Numbered from the stretch's first letter, positions 25,400 through 36,760 are shown. The stretch is 64,000 nucleotides of DNA from Physcomitrium patens (GCF_000002425.4 NC_037271.1:13923903-13987902), one strand, 5' to 3'. Notes: generated by a model not told the origin, from the letters alone. Numbers and translations: made by a program.

Positions 25400-28300
25400 A
25401 CTTTCATCAAAAGAACTTAGGTTTTTGAGGATATCGTTGATGAAACTTCTGTACCTTTTGCAATGCATTGATAAGATTTTTTGCTGGTTCCCATGTACAC
25501 TCATTGATATCATAGCCGCTTCAATGCACTAGGTACTCCAATTTCTCCCACTTACGCCGTGAATCTAGTACCTTTTCTACTTTGTATTTCTCGTGGTTCT
25601 CAATTTCAATATTAAGTGGCAGACATTGTACTCTTCTAAGAAAAGATGACTCTCGATAAGGCTCCAATACAGAAACATAAAAGACTTGGTATACCTTCAT
25701 AGCAACTGATAATCCCAAATGATATGCCACTGGATTAATTTGCTTCTGGATGACAAATGGTTCCAATCTTCGATAGTCCAACTTATCACATGGCCGCTTA
25801 GTTTTAATATTCTATTGAAGCAGCCATATTTTATCTCTAATTTTGAAAGTAGGTGCCTAATTCCAAAATTTATCTGTAGATGTCTTGTAAGCTTCTTGGG
25901 TAGTTTGCAATTGAAGTTTTAACGTAGTTTGAAGCTCTAATAATTGTTTCACAAATCCTTCAACTGTCGGATTGTTATTAGTTGATGGACTCAATAAATC
26001 AAACTTCGGATGATATCCATAGTTGAAAAAGAATGGTATTTGTTGAGTCGACGCATGAAAGGTATTGTTATATGCAAACTCTGCTAACGATAGATATGAA
26101 GTCCAATCATCTTGTTGATAGTTGATGCTGCATCGTAAATACTGTTCCAAAGTTTGATTCACCCATTCCGTTTGGCCATCAGTTTGAAGATGAAAAGCCG
26201 AAGAAAGCTTGATATCCACCTTCAATATCTCAAAGAAGGATTTCCAGAACTTTGATACAAATTGGATTCCTCAATCCGATATGATATCATCTGATAAACC
26301 ATGATATCGATATACATTATTAAGGAAGAGCCTGATTGTGTCTTTGCTTGATGATATCTTTTTGCAAGAGACAAAGTGTACCATCTTTGTAAGCCGATCT
26401 ATTACAACAAAGATATTATCAAATGAATTTGATGACAGCAGGTTTGTAATGAAGTCCATAGAAACTGAAGACCATGGCTGACGTGGAATAGGCAATGGCT
26501 GAAGAAGACTATTAAGACAATGCCGAGGGTTCTTGAATCTTGAACAAATGTCACAAGAGAGGACAAAATTCTTGACGTCCTTCCACATATGGAGCCACCA
26601 AAAATCTTGAGAAATAAATTTTAAGGTCTTATTGAATCCAAAATATCCCACAGTTGGAAAGTCGTGTCGAGATTAGAAAACTCGGAGTCGTGTTAGTTCT
26701 TTTAGAATATACAACCATTTTTTAAAGTATAAAAGATCTCTTTTTACCTTGAACTTGTCATTATTGATACGTTGCATGATATTAAGGGCTATAGAATCTC
26801 CAATAGTTGCAGTACGTACCTAGTTGAGGAAGTCAACATTAATTGACACTATAGCAAAGCAAACCCTGAATTGTTTTGACTTCAATAATGTTATACATTG
26901 TTGATCAAACGTTGCTTCTCCAGCCTTTGGCGCTAGATACAATCTCCTTGATAATGCATCGGATAGTCGTTGTTGCTTCCTACGTTAATAAATAATAATA
27001 AAGTCAAACCTGGATAGTAGAATAATCCATCAAGCTCGATGACGATTCAGAACTTGAGCTGACATGAAGTACTCTAAATTCTTGTGATTCATGTATACTT
27101 TCATCGGATGTGCAACTCCTTCGAGAAAGTGATGCCATTCTTAGAAAGAATCTACTATCGCAAGAAGTTCTTTATCGTGGATCTCATAGTTAATCTCGAC
27201 AACAAAAAACTTTCAAGAGTAGAACACAATCGGATGAAGCTTTTCGTCTATGCCTATCTGTAAAAGTATAGCTTCCATAGCAAAATCTGAAGCATCAGTC
27301 TCTAAATAGAAGGCCTTTGTAAAGTCCGGATGTACCAAGATTGGAGCCATAGTAAATGCTATCTTAAGATCTTGACATGCTTTTTCCGCTAGAGATTCCT
27401 ATTTGAACTTGTCTTTACATGTCAACCGAGTGAGCAAAGCAGTAACTTGAGAATAATTCTTCATAAAGATCCAATAGAAGTTAGCAAAGCCAAGAAAGCA
27501 TTGTACATCTCTAATTGTCTTTGGAACTTTCCATGATACAATTGCTTCCACCTTCTTAGGATCGATCTTCAAACCTTCCATAGTTGCAATGAATCTCAAA
27601 AATTCCATCTCAGTTTGATTAAACAAGCACTTCTCCAATTTGGCGTGAAGTTTTTCAAGGACCAGACGAATGTGTTTCTCATGCTCTTCTATATTCTTGG
27701 AAAATATCAGAATATGATCTAGATAGATGACAATAAAATCGTCAAGTTACTCCCAAAAGATGTCATTCATCATGTGTTGAAAGACCATTGGAGTATTGAT
27801 AAGATCGAAAGGCATGACATTATATTCAAAATGGCCATACCTTGTACGGAAAGTTGTCTTCCATTTGTCTCCTTCCTTGATTCGTACGAGGTTGTAAGCT
27901 CCCTTTAGATCAATCTTTGTAAAGATCCTTGCACAGGTAAGTTGCTCTAGAAGACCTGATATCAAGGATAATGGATAACGATTCTTCTTTATCACCTTAT
28001 TGAGACCTCGATAATCCACGCACATCTGCAGTAAGCCATCTTTCTTCTTCACAAATAAGATTGGTGCCCTTGCTAGCAACTTCGAATGACAAATGAAGTT
28101 CTTGGCTAGATTCTCGTCAATGTATTTTTTCAACTCCACTAACTCCGTCTGCAACAAATTGTAGATTGGGCCAAAAGGTGGTTATGCTCCTTCCTGTAAG
28201 TCTATGGCACAATCGTATAGTCGATGCTTCGATAGCATGTTTGCATTCTTTTTTTGAAACATGTCTTCAAAATCCTTATATTGCTCTAGTATACTTGCTG

Positions 28301-28760
28301 TCAAAATCTTCTCTCTGCTAGTTGGAGTCGCATAAATGACAAATAGTATGCCTTCCTTGGACAATGTTACAAATGCTCTTGCTCCAATAAATAAGGATTT
28401 TTTTGATTCGGGATCTTCTAACAAACTTACTCTCGGAATGTTCTATAGGAAATATCATCTTTCATAACTTCCAATCTTCAGATGGGTTATGCATTTGTAA
28501 CCAAGAAAGACCAAGAATAACAGGATTTGATGGGATTCTAATAATATTGAAAATAATATAACTACTATGGTCTTTAAACGTCACCTCTATAGGTTCTGAT
28601 TCATGGGTGACACTACTAGATAATAAAGATTGTCCATCTATTACTTCTACATGAACGGGTTTAGATTTTTGTACTAGATGAATTTCTTGACGCTTAGTAA
28701 ATTCTTCGTCTAAAAAATAAGCAAATGCTCTTGAATCTAATAACACTAAGGTTTTTAATT
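25400..28760 (-). pseudogene. Broken pol of family-2 chromovirus
   Basis: In element order: protease near 28750-28460, with the active-site DSG changed to DSR (codon at 28729-28731); reverse transcriptase 28157-27400, with YLDD changed to YLDH (27714-27716); RNase H about 27400-26800; integrase 26651-25857, with the C-x2-C pair (CDIC), the two core aspartates (SMDFIT and IISD) and the glutamate in the VNQTLEQYL segment; C-terminal chromodomain about 25600-25420. Stops and frameshifts separate the pieces. The chromodomain places it among chromoviruses, which tend to target marked chromatin. Missing active-site residues make it non-functional. Confidence 0.88.
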
Positions 28761-28799
28761 TCTAAAGGCTTAAAGATAGAAGAATGGTAAAGCAATGGG

Positions 28800-29007
28800 C
28801 TAGCTGAGCAAAAAGAGAGGAACGTGATTGTTCTTGTGGTATTGAATTAATCAGCCGCATGGTCCCTATTATGGCTGGGCATCTTTATTTTTCTGAACAA
28901 ATGCACCTTTGGTCCTCATAATGCGTCGATTTTGCTTTTGGGGACAGTTTCCAGCTCTGTGGCCTTCTTCATCACAATACAGGCATAATCTTTCTTTCAT
29001 ATGTCGC
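28800..29007 (-). pseudogene. Gag zinc knuckle of family-2 element
   Basis: The minus-strand frame encodes a canonical CCHC knuckle, CLYCDEEGHRAGNC, near 28945-28990, followed by a basic tail and a stop. This nucleocapsid motif binds retrotransposon RNA. It is cut off from the rest of gag by the family-5 insertion starting at 29008. Confidence 0.85.
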
Positions 29008-30858
29008 TGTCGTGTTGTAACATGATTACATGATGAAAATATAAATGAAAAAGATTTTATTAATATTTAGTCATCTTGGATGTTAGAAACAGTGGCCAAT
29101 TCCAGTGCCAATATTCAGGGGCCAATTAATGTCACGTCATTGCAAACTATACTACCGTACATGATATTAGTAATATGCTCCACCGGCGTCATCGAACCAA
29201 GTACCCTCCGTACGAACGGGACAACCAGGATCATTTTCTAATCCTACATGGAACAAACATAGTAGGTATAAACCGGTGGAGACATCCAATATGCCTAATA
29301 GAAGTACAAGAAGACCAATTTGTTGTTTCCGTTGTAAATAGATTAGTCATTATGCTAGTGAATGTTCCAATCCCAGAGCTAGTGACAATTACGCACCAAT
29401 GTGTGGAAATTGTAAGCAGTCAAGGCATACTTATTAGCAATATAATGCTCCATTCAATTTCAATAATCGGGATCAGCAGATCCAAAGCCAAGAAAAAAAT
29501 TGAGGAGATAAATCGAGGACCTTAAGATTCTCTAGTAAATTAGGTGGAATGTGTCCAAGCCATTCTTACTAGGAGTTGGCAAAAGGAAAAAGGACCAATT
29601 TAACATTTGGATGAGCTTGATGCAAAGGGCCAATTTGACCCAATTACGGGGACATCCAATCCAGGTCTTGTTATGAGCTTCTTATCCAATATGAGACCTG
29701 ATTCAGTTGGGCAATCCAATGAAGTCCCGATTATGGAGGCTTCGGTTCCATTTCAAGCTATTTTATTCTCTATGCCGTTTTGGAGAAATGTCCTTTCGGT
29801 GGAAAGATCCTCTTACAGGCGGGAATTCCATGGAAGTGCGGTCTGTTGTTCCAATTTTGAGTCTAGGGCAGAAGAATAGGAAATTTGGGGATTAAAGAGC
29901 TAGCTTCAAGCTCCTTCCAAAGGTGTAAGATGGAGTTTTATAGGATTTGGGAGGACTTTACAATCTTTGTTCAAAGTCAGTGTTTGTATTGGTGATTTGG
30001 ATTTTTTGCAATAAAGTTAAGGCTAGTACTCTTGACTGTTTTGAAAAATTGAAGAAACACTTGTAGTTGAAATTTTAGAGGTGTATAGATGATTGAGTAT
30101 GCCAAGCGCAAGCAAAAACTTGTATTAATCTAATGGTACGGATAGATGATATTTGATCGTAAGTGTAAAGAGGTATCAGAAGTTAGCAGATTGAGGTTGT
30201 TTAGGATTTCTACGATATCTGGAGATCTACCAGCTGGAATAAGGTGAATTTTAGCGTGATAAGTCGGAGACTTAAAGGTAGAGCTGCACACAAAATTTGA
30301 ATGAGAATTAATAGTTGCAGAAGGAGAAATTGTAATTTAAAGTTCATCATCAACTTTCTAGGAAATGGTCAAGGGACATCAGTGTGGATTTATGGCATTT
30401 TCTTGCAATCTGTGAGTTGGATTGGATTGAAACTTCTTGAGCATTTAGAAGACTTACAAAGACACTAGTAGTAGAAGTTTTATAACAATCAGATGGTTAG
30501 ATTTAGAATTACAGCTTGTCAAAGCTTGCTGTCTATGGTTAGGGTTTAAAAATTTAAAATTTAAATATTAAAAATTAAAAAAAAAGAAAAAAAGAAAAAG
30601 AATAATATTAATAAAAAATAAATTAAAATAAAACTAACAAATAACAAAACAATTTATGCTTATAATATCTTGAAGTCATAAAAAATAGTGTTTCTAAGTA
30701 CTTTGTATTGGGATTAAGCTTTTATATTGAAATCAAAAATAATTTGTATATAGATGGTTGAAACCCACTAGACTACTTGGATACTTACAAAATATTATTT
30801 TATCTTCCTCAGCCAGATACTCGATGCATTCTCAAGTAAGATAGCATGTAATACGACA
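29008..30858 (+). mobile_element. Family-5 derivative inserted in family-2 gag
   Basis: Its left end (TGTCGTGTTGTAACATGATT) and right end (ending AATACGACA) match the ends of the copies at 52110-53910 and 48878-50064. The flanking 4-mers TCGC and TCAC look like a target duplication with one change. Between the ends are a gag fragment with two zinc knuckles and an LTR-like part related to 52800-52960. It therefore looks like an internally deleted LTR element rather than a simple solo LTR. Interruption of family-2 gag shows that it is younger than that element. Confidence 0.7.
29321..29460 (+). pseudogene. Gag fragment with two zinc knuckles
   Basis: Frame +: CCFRCK, an in-frame TAG, then ISHYASEC keeps the spacing of a first CCHC knuckle; CGNCKQSRHTY starts a second whose final cysteine position is now tyrosine. 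Double knuckles of this kind occur in plant gypsy gag proteins. The fragment is isolated and non-functional. Its sequence is richer in G+C than the host element, which suggests a different, more recent source. Confidence 0.6.
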
Positions 30859-31720
30859 TCACTTTTTTTCTTCTAGAATTAGGGATTTGACACGTACCGT
30901 GTCAATTTGCATGTCTTCTACCTCTGAATGTGAATTTAGGTTGCTTGCTGACATAGTTGGAGCATGGTGAGCCATATGTTGTCTTGAGTGTTGGTCTTGG
31001 TGACGTTGGAATAAGCGATTATTATACTTCACAGCTTGGTTAATGGCTTCATTAAGCGTTCACAAATTGAGAAGAGATAATAACAAATCTTTCACGTCGT
31101 CTCTCATGTCCTAATAAAATTGACTCATCAATGCTTCCTCGTCCCAGTTGATGTCACATGCTAATTGTTTGAAATCTGATGTGTAAATTGATGAGGAGCG
31201 TGTTCCTTATCGTAGTGACCAGATCTTTGTTGTAGTCCATTGCGCCTTGTCATGTTTGCCAAATGCTTCCGCAAATGTCTCCAAAAAAGTTTCAAAGTTG
31301 TTCAAAATTGATGATCCTTTTTCAAACAAAAGAGCAAAGCATAATAGAACTTACCGTGTGAGCAATGTTCCAACTAGTCCAATACGTGACTCCTCTATCA
31401 GATAGCGTTTGGGATGTAAAGCTGTTATCAATCTAATTTGATTGATAAAACCTCAAAATTTAGAATGCGTACTATCAAACTTGACTGGAAGGTTAATTCA
31501 GAGCTCTTTTCTTTGTAAGATCAATGGTCTTTATTGAAGTAGAGACAAAGTTGCTTTTCTTAGTATTGAATGTTGAGGCTGATGAATCCTTGATTGTGCC
31601 ATCCCGGATGCTCCATCATCATGAAGTCTTACAATGATTCTTTCAATCTCTGTAGTTCTCTATAATAATGTAGCAAGAGCATTCATAATAGTATCTAACT
31701 TAGACTCCGAACTTTCAGTC
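30859..31720 (-). pseudogene. N-terminal gag remnant of family-2 element
   Basis: Minus-strand translation resembles the family-1 gag at 37522-38330, including a shared 'VEDMQID.VR' segment near 30890-30930. Frameshifts and stops interrupt it throughout. In the family-1 sister the glutamine of this segment is a stop. Confidence 0.6.
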
Positions 31721-31983
31721 ATACTAATATCTTGACCTCCGGCCATTCTAAGAGAAAAGAAATGACTCTACAAGAAGGCAATATTGGTTTAGAGGAGGGT
31801 ACTCCACAACCTCTAAAATGCCTTAAAACCTTCAAGAAGAGGGGTAATCCACTCTCTCTAAGAAAGATAAGACTCCAATATTATAATAAAAGAAATATCA
31901 GTTTAGAGGAGCATAATCCGCAACCTCTAAAATACAAGCACCTTCAAGCAAAGAGATAATCTACATTATAATAAGAAGGAACT

Positions 31984-31996
31984 AGCTCTGATATGA
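31984..31996 (-). promoter_or_regulatory. Possible primer-binding site, initiator Met tRNA type
   Basis: Reads TCATATCAGAGCT on the minus strand, close to the TGGTATCAGAGC that pairs with the initiator methionine tRNA 3' end in many plant LTR elements. It lies about 25 nt inside the 5' LTR, which is farther than usual, so the call is tentative. Confidence 0.45.
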
Positions 31997-32149
31997 AAGA
32001 TGAATGTAGTCTCGAAAAACTGTCACGAATTTAGAATGCTGACTAGAAATCTACATAAGAAGCTCAAGAAGAATTGGCAAGAATTAGATTAATCAGATGA
32101 GTACAAGAACAACACTAGAGAGGTGAGCTAAAGCTCCAAGAGATGTATT

Positions 32150-32179
32150 GTCGAGACTGAGGATCCCCTCAGTCTCGAC
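32150..32179 (-). repeat. 13-bp perfect inverted repeat just after TATA, family-2 LTR
   Basis: Arms 32150-32162 and 32167-32179 are exactly complementary around a 4-nt loop. The repeat starts 3 nt downstream of the TATA box on the minus strand, so it overlaps the expected transcription start. Confidence 0.85.
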
Positions 32180-32201
32180 TCCTATATATATTACAAGCTA
32201 G

Positions 32202-32351
32202 GAAGCTTCTCAAGTAGCTTCTACAAACTAAGAAGCTTCTCAAGCAGCTTGTATGAGTTAAGAAGCTTTTCAAGCAGCTTCCACAATCTATGAAGCTTCT
32301 TAAGCAACTTCCACAAACTACAAAGCTTCTCTAGAACCTTCTAGAATCTTC
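32202..32351 (-). promoter_or_regulatory. Heat-shock-element array in family-2 U3
   Basis: A perfect GAAnnTTCnnGAAnnTTC lies at 32334-32351. GAAGCTTC repeats at 30-bp spacing near 32202, 32232, 32262 (last base changed), 32292 and 32322 (first base changed). Plant heat shock factors bind alternating GAA/TTC units. The array ends about 12 bp upstream of the TATA box on the transcribed strand, the place expected for a heat-responsive promoter. Motifs are seen; heat induction is inferred. Confidence 0.65.
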
Positions 32352-32379
32352 TACAACTTCCTAATATATGTACTTGACA

Positions 32380-32713
32380 TGTATTATATTCATTAGCTAG
32401 TTTTTTAATAGATTACAATATAAAGTAAACAAATAAATATTAGATTTATCTAATTCTTAAATATTAACTCAAGTAATTAATTTTGATGTAAAGTGTGATA
32501 ATTAGTTTTTTAAATTTTGATCTAAAAATCTTAAAAGTGTCTCTTTATATCTCTATAATTTAATAACAAAATTAATATCTTCTCAATATATATATTTAGA
32601 AGTATGGGACTTACAAATTAATATAGTATATTTTAAACAAGTCAATGAGTAAGAAAAATCCAATGTCATAAAAAAAGATTATTTTTATATTGTTGAGAAT
32701 CTAAGCACACTAC
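32380..32713 (+). mobile_element. Family-1 copy A, middle gag segment
   Basis: The stretch 32600-32713 matches 48280-48380 of family-1 copy B, and ends in the zinc-knuckle region (..AKHTT). The left part is AT-rich and too decayed to align. Its right edge, ACTAC at 32709-32713, is the target site duplicated by the insertion at 32714-39106. Confidence 0.65.
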
Positions 32714-33274
32714 TGTCAAGGACAAGAACTCGATGAAAAAACAATTCAGACAAGTCAGCCTTCACTCAAAAAGACGTAACAAAATATATATAAAAAAGTA
32801 TATATATTGAAAGAAAAACTGGAATGGCTATTGCCAAAAGACAAGAAAACTAGAGACCCTTGAAACTAGACTAGAAGCAAGAAAGGAGTTGACAAGAGTG
32901 AAGAAGCCTTCACTCTTGTCTCTATATATACTATCTAATTAGGGGCTACGTGGCGACATTCTATAGGACCTTCAATATGTGTTGACTTTGTAGCGTACAT
33001 GCCTTGACTTACAAGGCAAGTTTTTCTACGTGTGGGCCACATAGTTAGCTTGATCTTCAAGCTAACAACATGTGTGGCACATGGCCAACTTGTTGACCAC
33101 GTTTCTAATCCAAAAAGTCAATTAAAGACACCTATGAAGTCAAAGCAATGTCTAGGAAATTTCTAAAAAGCTTCTATATTAAATATTATAGAATTAACTT
33201 ACTTTTACCTACTTTTACTTACTTCTACCTATTTCTATATTTAATTATTAGCTTACATGATTATGGCCGTGACA
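32714..33274 (-). repeat. 3' LTR of young family-1 element
   Basis: In element orientation the U3 part holds ACGTG cores (about 33028-33033, 32948-32953) and W-box cores TTGAC (33093-33098, 33004-33009, 32982-32987, read on the plus strand), then a TATA box at 32923-32930 and a 13-bp inverted repeat at 32891-32920. All the motif cores lie within about 180 bp upstream of the TATA box. Confidence 0.92.
32891..32920 (-). repeat. 13-bp perfect inverted repeat just after TATA, family-1 LTR
   Basis: Arms 32891-32903 and 32908-32920 pair exactly around a 4-nt loop, 2 nt downstream of the TATA box on the minus strand. The partner LTR has the same structure at 38723-38752 with one change that still allows a G-U pair in RNA. 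Confidence 0.88.
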
Positions 33275-33292
33275 TTACCCCCCCTTCTAGGG
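33275..33292 (-). promoter_or_regulatory. Polypurine tract of family-1 element
   Basis: Minus strand reads AGAAGGGGGGGTAA directly before the 3' LTR. The same tract is recognisable, less pure, before the LTR at 63994. Confidence 0.85.
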
Positions 33293-33832
33293 ACGAGTTC
33301 CATAAGGAGCGGTCATCATATGTTGAGGAAATCTATGATGCGACGAATTATATTCGCCACATACTCTGATCTCTATTCTCTTCGAAGATGATTGATAGGG
33401 CCTTTCAACCATCGGTAGTGTCCCATGCCAGGGCGGGAAGACCACCTAGTTATTTGATCATTGTTGAGGCCTTCGTAACTTCCTTCGAATAGAATATTCG
33501 GAACACCATCAAGAATTGTTCCTACCTCTAGCAAAATCACCAAACATCAGGAGTCCTTTTCCAAGTCGTAATACCAAACGCGTTGTATCTTACCATCTAT
33601 TCGAGGAAGAACATGTCGTTCTTCAAGATCTTCATCTTGATTGCGTCGTCTTGAAGGTTGTGACAATCGTAATGTCTTGTCCGGCAAGTCAGCAAATGAA
33701 GGCTCTTAAGTTAAATCTGTTGGTTGTTGGTTCTCCATCTCCTGAGCGCCACTACTACAACGAAGCTACGAACAAGAATTGAAAGTAGAATGTTATCTTG
33801 CCTAGATGTTGTTTCTTTTATAAAGAAGGTTT

Positions 33833-34663
33833 TCATCTTGATTTTGATGGATGTCGTCGACGAAAAGCCTCCACCGCCTTTGCTGTATTTGCAAGATTCT
33901 TCATTTGCTTCCATGTGCATTCACTAATATCATATCCGTGCAAATGGACAAGATATTCTATTTTATTTCGACGCCGCCTTGAATCTAAGACTTCTTCTAC
34001 TTCAAATTCTTCATTATTGTCCACTTCTATAGGAGGAGGTGGAGCTTGTCGTCTTCTTGGTATGTCCACTATCTTATATGGTTCAAGAAGAGACACGTGG
34101 AATACTAGATGGATTTTCATTGTCTTCGGTAGATGTAAACGATATGCAACTGGATTGATTTGTGTAGAAATAGAAAATGGTCCCAGCCTTCCATAGTCCA
34201 ACTTATCGCAAGGACGAGTGGTCTTGATATTATGACGAAGTAGCCATACCTTATCACCCACGTTGAGTTGTGGTTGCTCCTTACGATATACATCTGCGTT
34301 TATCTTTTGTCGTTCTTGAGCTTCTTTCAATTGCGCCTTCATTATTGCATGTAACTCTGACAACCGATTTGCCATATCTTCTGCTGCAGGATTATCAACT
34401 TTTGAAAAATCAAAAGCATCAAGTCGTGGATGATAGCCATAATTGGCAAAGAAAGGTGTTTGTTGCGTGGAGGAATGTACCGTATTATTATAAGCAAACT
34501 CTGCCAATGGCAGAAGGGTTGTCCAATCATCTTGTTGGTAGTTGATAGTACACCTTAAATACTGCTCCAAGACTTGGTTTACGCGCTCTGTTTGTCTATG
34601 AGTTTGAGGATGGAAAGCCGAAGATAGTTTTATGTCTACTTTTAAAATCTTGAAAAGGGTCCT
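33833..34663 (-). pseudogene. Integrase C-terminus and chromodomain, family 1
   Basis: The open frame 34570-33833 encodes 245 aa: the end of the integrase core with the catalytic glutamate region (EQYLRC), the GPF/Y-like segment (LGPFSISTQINPVAYRL), and a C-terminal chromodomain at about residues 185-235 (EEVLDSRRRRNKIEYLVHL..CTW). A TAG at 34664-34666 and a short gap separate it from the upstream integrase. Chromodomains steer chromovirus integration to marked histones. The domain itself appears intact. Confidence 0.9.
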
Positions 34664-35863
34664 CTAGAATCTCGACACAAATTGAGTTCCCCTATCTGAT
34701 ATGATATCTTTAGGTAATCCATGATAGCGATAGATATTATCAATGAAAATCTTAACTGTTTCTTCACCTGTGATAGATTTTGTACATGGCACAAAATGTG
34801 CCATCTTGGTGAAACGATCTACTATCACAAATATAGAATCATAAGATCTTGAGCTTGGAAGATCTGTGATGAAATCTATAGAAACAGAAGACCATGGTTG
34901 TTTTGGTATAGGTAATGGCTGAAGAAGTCCGTAAGGTCGATGATGAGGAGTTTTTGATCTTGAACAAATATTACATGATTGTACAAAGTCTTTGACTGAC
35001 TTCCACAGTTGTCGCCACCAAAAATCTCTTGATATGAGTTCCAAAGTCTTATTATATCCAAAGTGTCCTGCTGCTGGAAAATCATGACGTGCTTGAAGAA
35101 CACGTAAACGTGCTTCTCCTTCTAGAACATATAGGCGTCCTTCAAAATATAATAGATTATTCTTGAACTCGAACTTAGAAGAATCATGAGATTTGGAAGA
35201 ATTATTCTTAATATCATGAACAAGAGGGTCTAAAGACATACTGGACTGGATTTGCTTGAGAAAAGTTGAATCAACAGTCAATGTTGATTTCATTGCTCGG
35301 AGATGAAATTGCTCCAGTTTCAAGAGGACTGTTCTTTGTTGCTCAAAAGCTGCATCTCCTTCTTTTGGTGCAAAATAAGAACGTCTACACAATGCATCGG
35401 ACAAACCTTGTTGTTTTCCTGGCCGATAAGTGATAATGAACTCGAATCTTGACGAAGACATACTCCAACGAGCTTGACGACGATTCAACACGCGTGTTGA
35501 CATGAAATACTCGAGGTTCTTGTGATCTGTATACACAGTGATTGGACTAGAAGCGCCTTCTAGATAATGACGCCATTCTTGAAAGGAATCTACGATTGCA
35601 AGCAGTTCTTTATTGTGGATCTCATAATTGATCTCGGCTATTGAGAATTTTCTTGAATGAAAAGCTATCAGATGAAGTTTGTCATCTGTTCCCATTTGTG
35701 ACAAAACTGCACCCAAGGCAAAATCCGATGTATCTGTTTCCATAAAAAATGCCTTGGAAAAGTCAACATGATATAAGACTGGTGCAGATACAAACGATGT
35801 CTTCAAGGCTTCAAATGCTGCTTCCGCTTCTTGATTCCATTGGAATTTGTCTTTATTGGTCAA
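34664..35863 (-). pseudogene. RNase H and integrase part of family-1 pol
   Basis: A 399-aa open frame. Residues about 30-155 are the RNase H domain (METDTSDFALGAVLSQ, TVYTDHKNLEYF); about 255-310 the integrase HHCC zinc domain (..GHFGYNKT.., CNIC); 320-399 the integrase core with two acidic residues (SIDFITDLP, IISDRGTQF). It is preceded by a TGA at 35885-35887 and ended by a TAG at 34664-34666, so it survives as one fragment of a longer pol. Confidence 0.92.
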
Positions 35864-35884
35864 GCGTATAAGTGGAGCTGCAAC

Positions 35885-36760
35885 TCATGAAAAGTCTTTG
35901 ATGAAGATCCGATAGTAATTGGCAAATCCCAGAAAACATTGGACATCTCTTACTGTCCTTGGAATCTTCCAATCTATGATTGTTTGGACTTTCTTAGAAT
36001 CCATCATGAGATCATCATTTGAAATGATGTATCCTAAAAAGTCAACTTGAGTAGTGTGAAATACACACTTTTCTATCTTGGCGTACAATCCTGCATCTCT
36101 AAGTTTTTGTAATACTTGACGAACATGTATTTCATGCTCTTCGACGTTGTTAGAATAGATGAGGATATTGTCTAGGTAGTAGACGACAAAATTGTCTAAG
36201 AATTCACGAAATACATCATTCATGAGATGTTGAAAAGCAACTGGTGCATTCGTGAGTCCAAAAGGCATGACATTATATTCAAAATGTTCGTACCTGGTTT
36301 GAAACGCAGTCTTCCATTCATCTCCTTCCTTGATTCGTACTAGATTATATGCTCCTCTTAGATCTATTTTTATATAAATCTTAGCTTGATTCAACTAGTC
36401 AAGGAGTCCTGATATCAAAGGTAATGGATACCTGTTCTTGATTGTGATCTTGTTGAGTCTTCGATAGTCAACACACATTCGCAAAGATCCATCTTTTTTC
36501 TTTACGAATAGAATTGGAGCTCCTGCTGGAGATTTTGAATGGCATATGAAATTCTTTGCTAAATTCTAGTCAATATATGTCTTGAGTTCAGCCAACTCAT
36601 CTTGCGATAAACTGTAAATTGGTCCAAATGGTGGCTGAGTTCCTTCCTTGAGGTCGATTGAATAATCATATGGACGATGCTCAGGAAGAATATCTGCATT
36701 TTTTTTCTCAAAAACGTCTTGATAATCCTGATATTGACTTGGAATGCCACTTGAAGTCTT
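35885..36760 (-). pseudogene. Reverse transcriptase part of family-1 pol
   Basis: Open frame 36394-35885 carries the RT palm ([33 protein letters not shown]). The active site YLDD reads YLDN (last codon 36167-36169), which should abolish polymerisation. Upstream, 36760-36400 encodes the N-terminal RT part, broken by a TAG at 36395-36397 and another near 36568. Family 2 has an open frame through the same region. Confidence 0.9.

Larger units (their letters stand above)
24511..32379 (-). mobile_element. Family-2 Ty3/gypsy chromovirus, near full length
   Basis: LTRs lie at 24511-24839 and 32021-32379. Both start TGTCAC; the right ends TTGACA and the left has decayed to TTGATA. Flanking 5-mers are GGTAT and TGTAT, a target duplication with one change. 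Minus-strand coding order is gag, zinc knuckle, protease, reverse transcriptase, RNase H, integrase, chromodomain. A 1.85-kb family-5 insertion splits gag. Frames are broken many times and the RT and protease motifs are mutated, so this copy cannot act alone. It lies inside family-1 copy A. Confidence 0.9.
32021..32379 (-). repeat. 5' LTR of family-2 element
   Basis: 359 bp, TG..CA ends. In element orientation: U3 with a perfect four-unit heat shock element and five 30-bp GAAGCTTC repeats, TATA box at 32183-32190, then a 13-bp inverted repeat, then R/U5. It differs from the 3' LTR by one repeat unit and scattered substitutions. Confidence 0.9.
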
